A stretch of 64,000 nucleotides of DNA from Thiohalomonas denitrificans. GTDB taxonomy: Bacteria > Pseudomonadota > Gammaproteobacteria > Thiohalomonadales > Thiohalomonadaceae. The translations under genes and the position numbers were made by a program. Under the pieces are notes generated by a model, which saw only the letters and a program-made list of their open reading frames with translations, had not been told where the DNA came from and did no database searches. The stretch spans positions 1 to 64,000 of the forward strand of contig NZ_FMWD01000008.1 in the NCBI RefSeq assembly GCF_900102855.1, read 5' to 3'. Each line of letters starts with the position of its first letter. Position 1 is the stretch's first letter. Below are positions 23,717 to 32,588 of the stretch, piece after piece.

Positions 23717-24253
23717 CTACCCGGACTTTGCCAGCCAGAGCAGGGCGGGCTCGTCGTTCTTGCCCAGCTTTTCCTGCGGCATGACAACGATGCCACCTCC
23801 GGCCCGCCACTGATAGACGCCATCACCATCGGTTCGGGATGACATCATGGGTGCGCCCAGCATACCGTCCAGATGGGCCGTAATGGCGCCATGGTATGCA
23901 CGCTGGTAGCCGATTTTCATGGCCTGTAGCCTTTCATCGGCGAAAAAGAAGGTTACGTAGCGAGAGGGGATCTTGTTAAAGGCTGCGATATCGGTGGCGC
24001 ACAGGCGCGAGCCAAATGCGCTCGCCTGATCCTGGCATTGGAACTCCAGATCCGGCCAGACCTGACCCAGCTGGGCCTCGGTGACGGAGGGGTAGAGTTC
24101 ATCGAAGTTGATACGTACCTCTTCGCGTCCGGTCAGCTTGAGAAGGAGCACGTCTCCAAAGCGCTGGCCCTCGTCGGTGAATACCAGCCAAAAAAACGGG
24201 AATAGAAACACCAGTGTCCAAAAGGCGCGTTTTGCGAGTTTCTTCAAGTCCAT
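23717..24253 (-). CDS. hypothetical membrane-anchored protein
   Basis: The protein has 178 residues from ATG 24253, which has GAAGG about 8 nt upstream. A single hydrophobic segment (RAFWTLVFLFPFFWLVF, about 9-25) anchors a soluble part facing the periplasm or outside. That part contains two cysteines (FQCQDQ and RLCATD) able to form a disulfide, and ends in a beta-rich DGVYQWRAGGGIVVMPQEKL. In-frame starts further upstream (24289, 24316) are possible but add no signal. Function unknown. Confidence 0.65.
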   Translation of the reverse strand: MDLKKLAKRAFWTLVFLFPFFWLVFTDEGQRFGDVLLLKLTGREEVRINFDELYPSVTEAQLGQVWPDLEFQCQDQASAFGSRLCATDIAAFNKIPSRYVTFFFADERLQAMKIGYQRAYHGAITAHLDGMLGAPMMSSRTDGDGVYQWRAGGGIVVMPQEKLGKNDEPALLWLAKSG

Positions 24254-24486
24254 CAGGATGCCTTCATTGGCGATAATCGGCTGCTGCATGGTAAAACGGC
24301 AGACGGTGGTTGTCATGGAAAGCCTGAAATTCCTGTGAATGTGTGATGGATTGCCGGTCCTTTTAACCGGATTACGGCATCGTTCGGACCTGCCGGAGTT
24401 TGCGGTTGAAAGGGGGAAGCCTGGAGGAGCAGTGGGCACTGAAAAACCGAAAATGTTTAAATCGCCCCAAACCCGAGAGACGCACT

Positions 24487-24786
24487 ATGGATTCTGAGTC
24501 GAACCCGTTGGATGAGGCCGCAAGCCAGGTTGTAGAACTTGGTAACCGGATAGCAAACGCGGACCGGGAGGCCGATTTGTGGGAGATCGCCGACGGCCTG
24601 CTGGCTGGCGTCGTCCACTACTGGCTTCACTCGCGTCAGCCGTGCGGTGATCCCCACTGCGAGGACTGCGCCTCTCTCAGTACCGCCGATGACCGCATGA
24701 AGGAACTCAAGCGACTGATTGAACGGTATGCGCAGGAGAGCGATTACTACCATTCGCCCCACGATACCAACGTCGGGCGGGCCTGA
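24487..24786 (+). CDS. small hypothetical protein with Cys cluster
   Basis: The protein has 99 residues from ATG 24487. A helical N-terminal half (EAASQVVELGNRIANADRE) leads to HSRQPCGDPHCEDCASLS, whose three cysteines and histidines suggest a metal site, then a charged helix (DRMKELKRLIERYAQE). No signal peptide and no family match. It stands between two minus-strand genes. Confidence 0.65.
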   Translation: MDSESNPLDEAASQVVELGNRIANADREADLWEIADGLLAGVVHYWLHSRQPCGDPHCEDCASLSTADDRMKELKRLIERYAQESDYYHSPHDTNVGRA

Positions 24787-24832
24787 TCAGCGCCCGTGCC
24801 GCAGCGCATCCCTGAAGAGCGGATTGGCCGGG

Positions 24833-25720
24833 CTAACCGGCTGCGGATTTTAGCAGTGTCATCGGTCCCGCCTCCCGGATCTTCTCCAACTCTGCCTGGT
24901 TCTGCACGAATAGCGAACCGGCGAATCCCAGCGCATTGATGGAGATGGCGTCCCAGTGTTCACAGCGGCGCGGTACCACCATCAGCCATTCGCGGGTCAT
25001 TAGCAGGTTGTAGGGCCCGGACTGGAACTCCGTGCCTTCCCGGGTGAGGGGCGGCAAGCCAAGCTGTTCGAGCATTTCCCGATAAAGGCCGTAGGTGACA
25101 AGCGCCGCCCGGGAGGGTGACCGGAATTGTTCCGGATCGAGGCGTGCTGCACAGTGACGAAACGGCAGTCCCGACGCTATAGAAGGTTCGGCCGGCGACG
25201 ATTCCAGCAGCGGGTCGACCGGAAGCGCCGGGGCCCCCTCGAATGCGGAAAGGGGGACGGCCTGCAAGTGCTTGTGGCGCTGGCTGGCACCGGCGATGGT
25301 GCCGCCGTTATAGAATCCCAGCGCCGGGTACTCCCGCATCGCCATCCACAATGCCTCGAAGTCCGCCCGGTTCAGCACCTGTTCCTGCTCCTCGAACTCA
25401 CGGGTGACGATCAGCAGGTGATGTTCGACCACATTGAACTTGTTGAGTACGGCGCGATGGCTCGCAGAGATATCCCCCGCCGTCAATTCCGCTTCGGGCG
25501 GCAGGAAGGGGTCGGCGCGTTCGCGGGTTTCCCGGCCGGCCGTCTCCTCGGCCTTGCGCCGGAGGTTCTCGGCAATACGGATACTGAAGCGCATGCCGCC
25601 GTCCTCGATGCGAGTGCGCCGTGTCGCTATGGTGTGCAGTTTGCCGGCGGCGATCGCCGCCTCGCTGCGGTCAAGGATGCTCTCCCACAGGGTCCCGGGC
25701 TGGATAAGGGTGTCGCTCAT
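24833..25720 (-). CDS. ATP adenylyltransferase (Ap4A phosphorylase II type)
   Basis: The protein has 295 residues from ATG 25720. It has the catalytic HIT-like motif in TIAGASQRHKHLQAVPL (HxHxQ), the N-terminal block FNVVEHHLLIVTREFEEQEQVL and the C-terminal YNLLMTREWLMVVPR typical of APA1/APA2-type enzymes. It splits diadenosine tetraphosphate with phosphate into ATP and ADP and so controls a stress alarmone. It is divergent from tmcA, the starts 171 nt apart. There is no signal peptide, so it is cytoplasmic. Confidence 0.9.
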   Translation of the reverse strand: MSDTLIQPGTLWESILDRSEAAIAAGKLHTIATRRTRIEDGGMRFSIRIAENLRRKAEETAGRETRERADPFLPPEAELTAGDISASHRAVLNKFNVVEHHLLIVTREFEEQEQVLNRADFEALWMAMREYPALGFYNGGTIAGASQRHKHLQAVPLSAFEGAPALPVDPLLESSPAEPSIASGLPFRHCAARLDPEQFRSPSRAALVTYGLYREMLEQLGLPPLTREGTEFQSGPYNLLMTREWLMVVPRRCEHWDAISINALGFAGSLFVQNQAELEKIREAGPMTLLKSAAG

Positions 25721-25891
25721 GGGCCTTTGCCATTGTGAAGCTTTCTTTATGGTAAAAGTCTTGCCGCTTCCACGCGAACCCCGACTGGAGGACAATCTCG
25801 GATACAGGTGACTACCACCACGGATCCCCATTTTTCCGGGCAGGTCCACTCTGTGCTGGTGGTGACAACCATTGACGTCTTGCAGGAAACC

Positions 25892-28105
25892 ATGAAATCA
25901 CCCGATCCCGGCGCTGTCGCCGCACTGGCCAACCGTCTGCGGGAGGATGCCGAATCTTCCGGCCACCGGCGCGGTCTGGTGCTGGCCGGCGATCCCGACT
26001 GGAGCCGCGGCCGGGCGGAAGCCGTCATGGCCGACGATGCCGTGTTGTGGGTGGGCCAGGGGGCCCCGGCCGGTGTCGAAGCCGTGCCGTCGGACCGGGC
26101 GGGAAGCGTGCTCGGCCGCGAATTCACCCTGGTGGTGATGGATCTGTTCAGCGGCTTTGACGTGGATGCCCTCGGGGCCGCGTCGGGTACTCTCCGCGGC
26201 GGCGGGCTACTGGTGCTGCTGACTCCTCCGCTCGAGAAGTGGCCGCAGTTTCCCGATCCGGAACAGCGCCGCATCACCGTGTATCCTTTGGCGCCGGAAG
26301 CGGTGACCGGGCGGTTTGTGTCGCGCTTTGTCAGGATACTGGGAGAGGCGCCCGGGTTTAGCATCGTCGAGCAGGGAAAGCCGCTTCCGTTGCCACCGCC
26401 AGGCGAAGTGAGTGCTCCCACCGAAATGGCACCGGATGCCGTCTGCCGAACCGCCGATCAGGCCCGGGCGGTCGAAGCGGTGATTCGGGTAGTGACCGGG
26501 CATCGCCGGCGACCGGCAGTGCTGACCTCGGATCGGGGCCGGGGTAAATCGGCGGCACTGGGCATCGCGGCCGCCCGGCTGCTGGAGAGGGGCGTCGAGC
26601 GCATCGTCGTTACCGGTCCGCGGCTGGATTCGGTGGCACCGGTGTTCGAGCACGCCCGCCGGTTGTTGCCCGAAGCGCACTTCTCCCGCAGTCGGGTGGA
26701 GTACCAGGGAGCCTGCATCGAATTCGCCCCGCCCGATGAACTGACCCTGGCACCACGCCCTGCCAATCTGCTGCTGGTGGACGAAGCCGCAGCCATTCCG
26801 GCGCCGCTTCTCAAGCAGCTGCTCGAGCACTACTCCCGTATCGCCTTTGCCACCACGGTGCATGGTTACGAGGGCACCGGCCGTGGCTTTGCGGTGCGCT
26901 TCAATCGCGTGCTCGAACAAAAAACACCCCACTGGAAGGCGCTGCACCTGAGTCAGCCGATTCGTTGGGCCGAGGGCGACCCGATTGAGCGGTTTGTGTT
27001 TCGGGCGCTGTTACTGGATGCGGCTGCCGCCCCCGACAGCGTGGCGCGGGAGGCGCAACCGGACAGTTGCACCGTGGAATGGGTCGCGCGGGAGACCCTG
27101 CTGAATGACGAGGTGAGCCTGTCGGAGCTGTTCGGGCTGCTGGTCCTTGCTCACTACCGTACCCGCCCCCTCGACCTGCGCCACCTGCTGGACGGCCCCA
27201 ACCTGACGGTGTGGGTTATGCGCCGGGAGGGGCACGTGGTGGCTACGGCCCTTGTGGCCGAAGAGGGGGGATTCGATGCCGATACAGCCCGGGGCGTCCG
27301 GGAGGGGCGCATCCGTCCCCATGGTCATTTGCTGCCGGAGTCGCTGGCCGCGCATCTGGGGCTCGAACAGGCCCCCCGGCTTCGTAGTGCCCGCATTATG
27401 CGTATTGCCGTCCATCCTGAGGCCCGGGGCCGTGGACTGGGGACGCGTCTGGTTGAAATCGTTCGAGAACAGGCGCGGGTAGAGTCCTGCGATTTCATCG
27501 GTTCAAGCTTCGGCGCCGGCGAGGAGCTGCTGCGGTTTTGGGAGCGGAGCGGTTTCCGGCCGGTACGCATCTCCCTCAAGCGCGGCGCCGCGAGCGGTGA
27601 ACACTCGGCCCTGGTCCTGCATCCGTTGAGCGCCGAGGGCCAGGCGCTCACGGAGCTCGCCCGGACGCGATTCCAGCGGCAGCTGCCGCACCTGCTCGCC
27701 GATCCGGTGCGGGACCTTGAGCCGGAGCTGGCGGCGCAGCTGTTCCGCGCCGGAGAACCGCGCTCACCGGAACTGGACGAGGAAGACTGGCGCGATCTGA
27801 TTGCGTGCACCTTTGGTCGGGGAGTGTTCGAGGAACGGATTGCCGCGGTCTGGTCGCTGCTGGTCACCGCACTGGCGGATCCTGCAGCTGCCGGACTGAT
27901 GGGCGACACGGAACGTAACGTCCTTATCGCCAAGATCCTGCAAAAACGTCCCGATGGCGAGCTCGCCCGCCTCGGCAGGCTCACCGGCCGGAGCCAGGTT
28001 GTAGAGGTAATGCGAAGGGGCCTGCGTCCGCTGATCCGCTACTACGGCGCCGCCTGGGTGCAGCAGGAGGCCGATGCGCTGGCCGCCGTCTGGGCTAAGC
28101 GGTGA
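25892..28105 (+). CDS. tmcA: tRNA(Met) cytidine acetyltransferase TmcA
   Basis: About 737 residues. TmcA makes N4-acetylcytidine at the wobble position of elongator tRNA-Met using ATP and acetyl-CoA. Visible are the Walker A region TSDRGRGKSA, the DEAD-like LLLVDEAAAIP, the HGYEGTGRGFAVRF block, and a GNAT acetyltransferase domain (IMRIAVHPEARGRGLGTRLV, DFIGSSFGAGEELLRFWERSGF), followed by the tRNA-binding tail. ATG 25892 is chosen because AGGAAA precedes it and the N-terminus then fits the family; a GTG at 25808 in frame is an alternative. Confidence 0.95.
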   Translation: MKSPDPGAVAALANRLREDAESSGHRRGLVLAGDPDWSRGRAEAVMADDAVLWVGQGAPAGVEAVPSDRAGSVLGREFTLVVMDLFSGFDVDALGAASGTLRGGGLLVLLTPPLEKWPQFPDPEQRRITVYPLAPEAVTGRFVSRFVRILGEAPGFSIVEQGKPLPLPPPGEVSAPTEMAPDAVCRTADQARAVEAVIRVVTGHRRRPAVLTSDRGRGKSAALGIAAARLLERGVERIVVTGPRLDSVAPVFEHARRLLPEAHFSRSRVEYQGACIEFAPPDELTLAPRPANLLLVDEAAAIPAPLLKQLLEHYSRIAFATTVHGYEGTGRGFAVRFNRVLEQKTPHWKALHLSQPIRWAEGDPIERFVFRALLLDAAAAPDSVAREAQPDSCTVEWVARETLLNDEVSLSELFGLLVLAHYRTRPLDLRHLLDGPNLTVWVMRREGHVVATALVAEEGGFDADTARGVREGRIRPHGHLLPESLAAHLGLEQAPRLRSARIMRIAVHPEARGRGLGTRLVEIVREQARVESCDFIGSSFGAGEELLRFWERSGFRPVRISLKRGAASGEHSALVLHPLSAEGQALTELARTRFQRQLPHLLADPVRDLEPELAAQLFRAGEPRSPELDEEDWRDLIACTFGRGVFEERIAAVWSLLVTALADPAAAGLMGDTERNVLIAKILQKRPDGELARLGRLTGRSQVVEVMRRGLRPLIRYYGAAWVQQEADALAAVWAKR

Positions 28106-28185
28106 GTACGGGTGGCGGGGGCGGCACGGCCTGGCCGTTGAGGTGTCGTTAACCAGCCCGCGGTAACCCCTCCGGCACAGGCCCC

Positions 28186-28313
28186 GGGAGCTTGTCCGAG
28201 AACCATCGTTTTTTGTGGGTCGGGATGAGTTATAGGAACCCAACACTGATTTTGTCGGGCTTCGTTCCTCAGCGCCAACCTACATTTTGGAGCCCTTTGC
28301 TACTCTCGGACAG
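28186..28313. repeat. dispersed repeat, copy 2 (TGTCCGAGA inverted ends)
   Basis: GGAGCTTGTCCGAGAA at the left and CTCTCGGACAGG at the right form inverted ends. Between them lies the same GGGATGAGTTAT, GGGCTTCGTTCCTCAGCGCC and AACCTACATTTTGGA core as at 15921-16034. The right part overlaps the last codons of the radical SAM gene (stop at 28280), so the repeat supplies that protein's C-terminus. Confidence 0.85.
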
Positions 28314-29995
28314 GTATCCTGGATGCGGATTCTGGTCGCCGGTCGTCCCTTGAGGTGTTTGCGGGGCCAGAGGGCATAACGGCCGCTGGCGAGTGGCTCC
28401 CGGCGCCGTTTGTTGACCACCTCGCAGGCACGCTCGCCGAGAGTGTAGACCGGCCGGTGTTTGCGGCGGCCGCCGACATCGACGGCGTGCCAGGTGATGG
28501 CTTCATGTACCACAGCGGGCGCCTGCCTGCCGGGCAGGGCAAAGTGGCCATAGTCCCAGGCAAAGAGTTGTCTCAGAACGGGGTCCTTGCCGGCGTGCGG
28601 TTCGAGGAGGGTGGCGACGGCGTTGAACATCCGGTGGGGCGGCGGACGGTGAGCCAGATCCGGGGCGATCTCCAGCAGGACATCCAATAGCCGGCTGACG
28701 CGGTGATGAAAGTGAGTGGGCACCCACCAGGTGAGCGTGTGGCGCAGCAGGCCCGAATTCCATAGCCGTTCAATCAGTTCCGCATAGTGCTTGAAGCGAT
28801 TCAGCGCATCGGCGCCCAGGCTTCGGTGACTGTGTACCTCGTAGGGCGGATCCGGATCGAAGCGGTAATCGTACTGTGAGGCCTGGTGACGCAGGGCGGT
28901 GCCGGGCAGCAGTTTGAGGGTTCCCAGTTGCAGGTGATCAGCTCCCAGATTGAACACCCGGTCCATCGAAGTGCGGCACTGCTCGGCATCCTCATCCGGC
29001 AGGCCGACGATCAGGTCCAGGTGTACCGGATGGCGGTTCATGGCTACCAGCTGGCGGATGTTTTCCGTACCTTTGGGCACATCCATGCGCCGCTCGATCC
29101 GGTCGAGGACCCCGTCATCCAGCGTCTGCAGCCCGATCTCGAACTGGAATTTCCCCGGCGGGGCCGATTCGAACAGCGCCATGGCTTCGGGTGTAATCCG
29201 ATCCGGGTTGAGCTCCAGGTGAAAGCGTAGCGAGTCGGGTGTGTCGAGAAACCGTTTCAGTAGCCGGAGCGTTCGCTTGGCCCCCAGATGAAAGCTGCGG
29301 TCCAGCAGCTTGACCGTCTTGTGCTCGAGACGGCCGAGCACCTCCAGTTCGGCCTCGATGCGGCTGTCGGGCAGGGTGCGAAGCTGATCGCCGGCACTGG
29401 TGCAGAAGCTGCAACGGAACGGGCAGCCCCTCGAGGTCTCCCAGTAAATGAGCGGCTTGTCGGCATCCAGCAGCCCTTCGGTATAGGGCGAGATCAGCTC
29501 TTCCGGGGGAACCGGGCGGATGGGGTTGCGCCGCATCCGGTTTTCTTCGCGCCATAGGAGCCCGGAGACGGCGTCGAGTCGCCCTTCGTTTCGTAGCAGG
29601 ACCCGTGCGAGGTCCCGAAAGGCGAATTCCCCCTCCCCCTCAATGATAAAGTCCACCGCCGGCCGTGTTGCCAGCAGTTCCTCTCCGCGAGGACCCGCTT
29701 CGGGTCCTCCGAAGACGATGCTGGTATTCGGAGAACGGGCCTTGAGTGCTTCGGCCAGGGCGAGGCAGAGATCGATGTTCCACAGGTACGTGGAAAAGCC
29801 CGCCAGTCGGGGCGCCGATGCCGCAATCTCGTCGATGACCTGGTTCGGGTCGGCCTTGACAGTGGACTCGAACAGCCGAATATCCGTATAGAAGGGTTCA
29901 TCCCGACAGCAGGCGGCGATGGAGCGCAGGGCAAGGGATGAGTGGTGAAACCCGGCGTGAAGGGTGATCAAGGCAATTGGCGGATTGGCGCTCAT
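28280..29995 (-). CDS. B12-binding-domain radical SAM protein
   Basis: The 571-residue protein has an N-terminal cobalamin-binding-like Rossmann domain (TYLWNIDLCLALAEALK, IVFGGPEAGPRGEELL, FIIEGEGEFAF). A radical SAM barrel follows, whose cluster motif is CPFRCSFC in WETSRGCPFRCSFCTSAG, with LELNPDRITPEAM, FEIGLQTLDDGVL and LIVGLPDEDAEQ. The C-terminal half fits DUF4080-type proteins. It probably modifies a small molecule or tRNA, but the substrate is unknown. The last dozen residues are encoded inside the repeat at 28186-28313, suggesting the original end was replaced. It has a 4Fe-4S cluster and is cytoplasmic. Confidence 0.9.
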   Translation of the reverse strand: MSANPPIALITLHAGFHHSSLALRSIAACCRDEPFYTDIRLFESTVKADPNQVIDEIAASAPRLAGFSTYLWNIDLCLALAEALKARSPNTSIVFGGPEAGPRGEELLATRPAVDFIIEGEGEFAFRDLARVLLRNEGRLDAVSGLLWREENRMRRNPIRPVPPEELISPYTEGLLDADKPLIYWETSRGCPFRCSFCTSAGDQLRTLPDSRIEAELEVLGRLEHKTVKLLDRSFHLGAKRTLRLLKRFLDTPDSLRFHLELNPDRITPEAMALFESAPPGKFQFEIGLQTLDDGVLDRIERRMDVPKGTENIRQLVAMNRHPVHLDLIVGLPDEDAEQCRTSMDRVFNLGADHLQLGTLKLLPGTALRHQASQYDYRFDPDPPYEVHSHRSLGADALNRFKHYAELIERLWNSGLLRHTLTWWVPTHFHHRVSRLLDVLLEIAPDLAHRPPPHRMFNAVATLLEPHAGKDPVLRQLFAWDYGHFALPGRQAPAVVHEAITWHAVDVGGRRKHRPVYTLGERACEVVNKRRREPLASGRYALWPRKHLKGRPATRIRIQDTCPRVAKGSKM

Positions 29996-30134
29996 TTGCC
30001 GATCTTACTTTACTTTCTGTGGGCTTTAATCTCTGTGGCTTTAATTTACGGTGGTTGGACCTCTGCCGGTTTCGCCGGACGCTGAAAGCGGTTTCTTTGC
30101 GTCCTTTCGGTTTTGCGGTTAATAATCCGGGTTC

Positions 30135-30476
30135 ATGCTTATGCACGGTGAGTTTCATGCTAGAGGTATCTCGATAGCCTTGGCCGTTGTGCTTCTGTCA
30201 GGGTGCAGTTGGGTATCCCTGACTCCCGAAGCGGAAGAGGTGCGGCTGCTTACTTCTGAAGCGGAAGCCCGGGATTGCGAAGCGGTGGGAAAAACCACCG
30301 TCTCCCTCATGGATCGGGTAGCGGGCATCAAGCGCAGTGCCGAAAAGGTCCGGAAAGAGTTAATCACCCTGGCCCGCAACAGCGCGGCACAGGATCTGGA
30401 GGCCAATGCCGTCATGCCGATCAGCGAGATTGAATCGGGCCGCCAGACGTTTGCGGTCTACCGCTGTCCCCGCTGA
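30135..30476 (+). CDS. DUF4156-like lipoprotein
   Basis: A 113-residue precursor. The signal peptide ends in the lipobox LLSGC; the mature part starts SWVSLTPEAEEVRLL and contains DCEAVGKTTVSL and ARNSAAQDLEANAVMP, the DUF4156 pattern. It is expected at the outer or inner membrane. A second in-frame ATG at 30141 is an alternative start. It is followed after 45 nt by the DUF3775 gene. Function unknown. Confidence 0.8.
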   Translation: MLMHGEFHARGISIALAVVLLSGCSWVSLTPEAEEVRLLTSEAEARDCEAVGKTTVSLMDRVAGIKRSAEKVRKELITLARNSAAQDLEANAVMPISEIESGRQTFAVYRCPR

Positions 30477-30521
30477 TGGATCTGCAGTAGTCTGAACGCG
30501 TGCCCTTCGGAGGATGATGCC

Positions 30522-30908
30522 ATGATCGAACTCAACCCCGATATCGTACGCGCGGTTATTGAGCGCGCACGGGAATTCCAGGCGCAGGACAGCGTCGTGT
30601 TCCCCGATGAACAGACGATCCCCTCGGATGACGCGGAATGGGCGATGCAGGTAGTCGCCGGCCACGACGAGGACACGGTGCTCGAAGAGGGGCGCACGCT
30701 AATCGACGATCTGGAGCCCGACCAGCAGGTTACGCTGATGGCACTCATGTGGGTCGGCCGGGGCGACTTCGCTCCGGAAGAGTGGGAAGAGGCCCTTGAG
30801 CAGGGCCGCGACCTCTACGCCGACAACACCGCGGATATCCTCTTTTCCACCCCCATGGTCTCCGACTACCTGGAAGAGGGGCTGGCTGCGCTCGGTTACC
30901 AGGAGTGA
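30522..30908 (+). CDS. DUF3775 domain protein
   Basis: A 128-residue, strongly acidic, helical protein: IELNPDIVRAVIERAREFQ, LMALMWVGRGDFAPEEWEEAL and PMVSDYLEEGLAALGY match DUF3775. It is preceded by GGAGGATG at close range. It is soluble, with no catalytic motif, and its function is unknown. It may be transcribed with the lipoprotein gene before it. Confidence 0.85.
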   Translation: MIELNPDIVRAVIERAREFQAQDSVVFPDEQTIPSDDAEWAMQVVAGHDEDTVLEEGRTLIDDLEPDQQVTLMALMWVGRGDFAPEEWEEALEQGRDLYADNTADILFSTPMVSDYLEEGLAALGYQE

Positions 30909-31311
30909 CCCCGACTCCGGCACTCTGTCGGGTTCCGGGTCGGGTACCGGCGCCATCGACGCGGCAGCACGAAAGTGACCCGGGAACCTTCACCGGACTA
31001 ACGGGTCTTTATACGTACCCGGCCGATTATGGTCGGAGATGAAGTTAGCATGCAGTAGCAGAGTCTGTTTTGGTGGCTGTCGAGGGTTGATTTGATGTCG
31101 TTTGAATCCGCCATGGCGGGGTGACAAAAAAATTGAGCCGACGACTGGCGAACCAAACAAACTGGGCGTATGCTTAGTTGTGTGTGTAGTCTCCTTCCTG
31201 TAGTCGTATTCGGTAGTCACTCCTGAACATTCAGTTGAAACTCCCGCATCGTTCTTCCAGGGGTGGCCGCACGCAGTAAAAAGTATTGTCAGTTTTAAGA
31301 GGTGGATTACC
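30909..31311 (+). other. 403-bp leader region of the cold-shock gene
   Basis: No ORF with protein features is present. The region is richer in A and T than its surroundings near the cold-shock gene and carries a long untranslated stretch, as expected for cspA-type mRNAs with cold-responsive leaders. No specific cold-box could be confirmed by eye. Confidence 0.4.
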
Positions 31312-31515
31312 GTGATTACAGGAACGGTCAAGTGGTTCAATGAAAGTAAGGGCTTCGGTTTCATTACTCCGGAGGACGGCGGTAAAGACGTGTTTGTACA
31401 CTTCTCCGCTATCCAGGGGGCGGGTTTCCGAACCCTGAACGAAGGCCAGAGGGTCACCTTCGAGGTGCAGGACACCCCGAAAGGTCCGGCCGCGGCCAAC
31501 GTGAACGCGGCCTGA
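31312..31515 (+). CDS. cold-shock domain protein (CspA family)
   Basis: The 67-residue single cold-shock domain has [21 protein letters not shown] (RNP1 KGFGFI) and [10 protein letters not shown] (RNP2), so it binds single-stranded RNA or DNA as an RNA chaperone. The start is GTG 31312 with AAGAGGTGG upstream. A perfect intrinsic terminator follows. A long leader precedes it. Which Csp paralogue it corresponds to cannot be told. Confidence 0.96.
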   Translation: MITGTVKWFNESKGFGFITPEDGGKDVFVHFSAIQGAGFRTLNEGQRVTFEVQDTPKGPAAANVNAA

Positions 31516-31532
31516 GCCACGACACGGACCCG

Positions 31533-31560
31533 AAAAAGGCCCCGCTTGCGGGGCCTTTTT
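31533..31560 (+). terminator. intrinsic terminator of the cold-shock gene
   Basis: AAAAAGGCCCCGC and GCGGGGCCTTTTT form a 13-bp palindromic stem with a 2-nt loop, with A and T tracts at its ends, so it can act in both directions. It is also downstream of the convergent gene at 31585. Confidence 0.93.
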
Positions 31561-31584
31561 CTTTGGGTAACCGATCGGTGGGCC

Positions 31585-31869
31585 TCAGGCCTGCATTTGC
31601 CGTGAAGTCCAACCTCCCGGTGCCGAGCCGTTGCGGGTATTGAGTTCCTCAGCGACTTGACGGGCGTGGGCCTGCACCTCTTCGCTGTTACCGGTACAGA
31701 AACCGGTGATCTCCGTGCATTCACTCACTAGTACGTAGCGGTGCCAGGGTCGGTTATTGTCGCCGTCCGGTGCATCCGCTTTCTCTACCCGATCCACGCT
31801 AAATCGATAACGTTTCGGCATCAATTGCCGGGGTTTCTCGTCGGGACCCGCCTTTCCACTCATGATCAT
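31585..31869 (-). CDS. small hypothetical protein, paralogue of 8570-8827
   Basis: A 94-residue protein that shares with 8570-8827 the pattern RYRF, RPWHRYVLV, a central ITG turn, and HARQVAEELNTRNG followed by a short basic tail. The Shine-Dalgarno AAGGAGGG precedes two possible starts (31869 and 31863). No known domain, signal peptide or membrane segment. Function unknown; this is the second of two family members in the window. Confidence 0.72.
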   Translation of the reverse strand: MIMSGKAGPDEKPRQLMPKRYRFSVDRVEKADAPDGDNNRPWHRYVLVSECTEITGFCTGNSEEVQAHARQVAEELNTRNGSAPGGWTSRQMQA

Positions 31870-32176
31870 AATCCCTCCTTGACGTCCGAAAGCGGGCGTC
31901 CATTTTCGTTACCAGACGACATCCACTGGATGTGGCACATTCGGCTGATGGTTACGTGCGTTTCCGAGATTCCAACAACGGTGGGTTCGGGCCATTTGTT
32001 CCGGCCCTCCCGGCGATCGTCTCGTGTTGGCCGACCGCTACTGCCACCAGCTGGTGCGCTTTGATAGTCCAATAAAGCTAGCATCGATCCCGGCTTTCTG
32101 CTGAAACCGATGCAGCCATCGCTTGGCCGGTGTGCGAAAATGGTGCTCGAACTCAACCTCCGAGTACGCATCCGAT
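31870..32176. other. 307-bp divergent intergenic region without a supported gene
   Basis: It separates the minus-strand gene at 31585-31869 from the DUF2288 gene. No ORF with protein features, no dispersed repeat and no strong hairpin was noticed; it should hold both promoters. Confidence 0.4.
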
Positions 32177-32494
32177 ATGGAATCAGCCGAATCCCTCGAT
32201 GAAACCCGTGCCAGGCTCAATGCCGAGACCGCCAGGATCGGATGGGCCGAGCTGGAGCGCCATTTTGCCCGTGGCGTGATGATCCGGGTCGATGCGGATC
32301 TCGACCTGGTGGAGGTCGCCGCTCGCATGGTCAGGGACGACAAGGTGGTCCTGGAAGAGTGGCTCGCCAGCGGTCGGGTGGCCCACCCATCGGGGGCGGA
32401 GGCCGCGGGCTGGTACGAACGCAGCGCCGAGTTTTGGGCGGTGGTCACCGCCCCCTGGGTGCTCGTCCAGGAGATCCCGCCTTCAGAAGATTGA
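32177..32494 (+). CDS. DUF2288 family protein
   Basis: The protein has 105 residues from ATG 32177. The core IGWAELERHFARGVMIRVDADLDLVEVAARMVRDD with VVLEEWLASGRV and the closing WAVVTAPWVLVQEI match DUF2288. It is a small, soluble, helical protein of unknown role. It precedes dgt by 94 nt on the same strand. Confidence 0.88.
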   Translation: MESAESLDETRARLNAETARIGWAELERHFARGVMIRVDADLDLVEVAARMVRDDKVVLEEWLASGRVAHPSGAEAAGWYERSAEFWAVVTAPWVLVQEIPPSED

Positions 32495-32588
32495 CCGTTG
32501 AGTGCACGGAGGAGGCGAGAGCCCTCTGTTCTCCGTGGCGATCATCGCAAGCCGATTACCCCCTCTGAAGCGATATGGATACTGCGCT

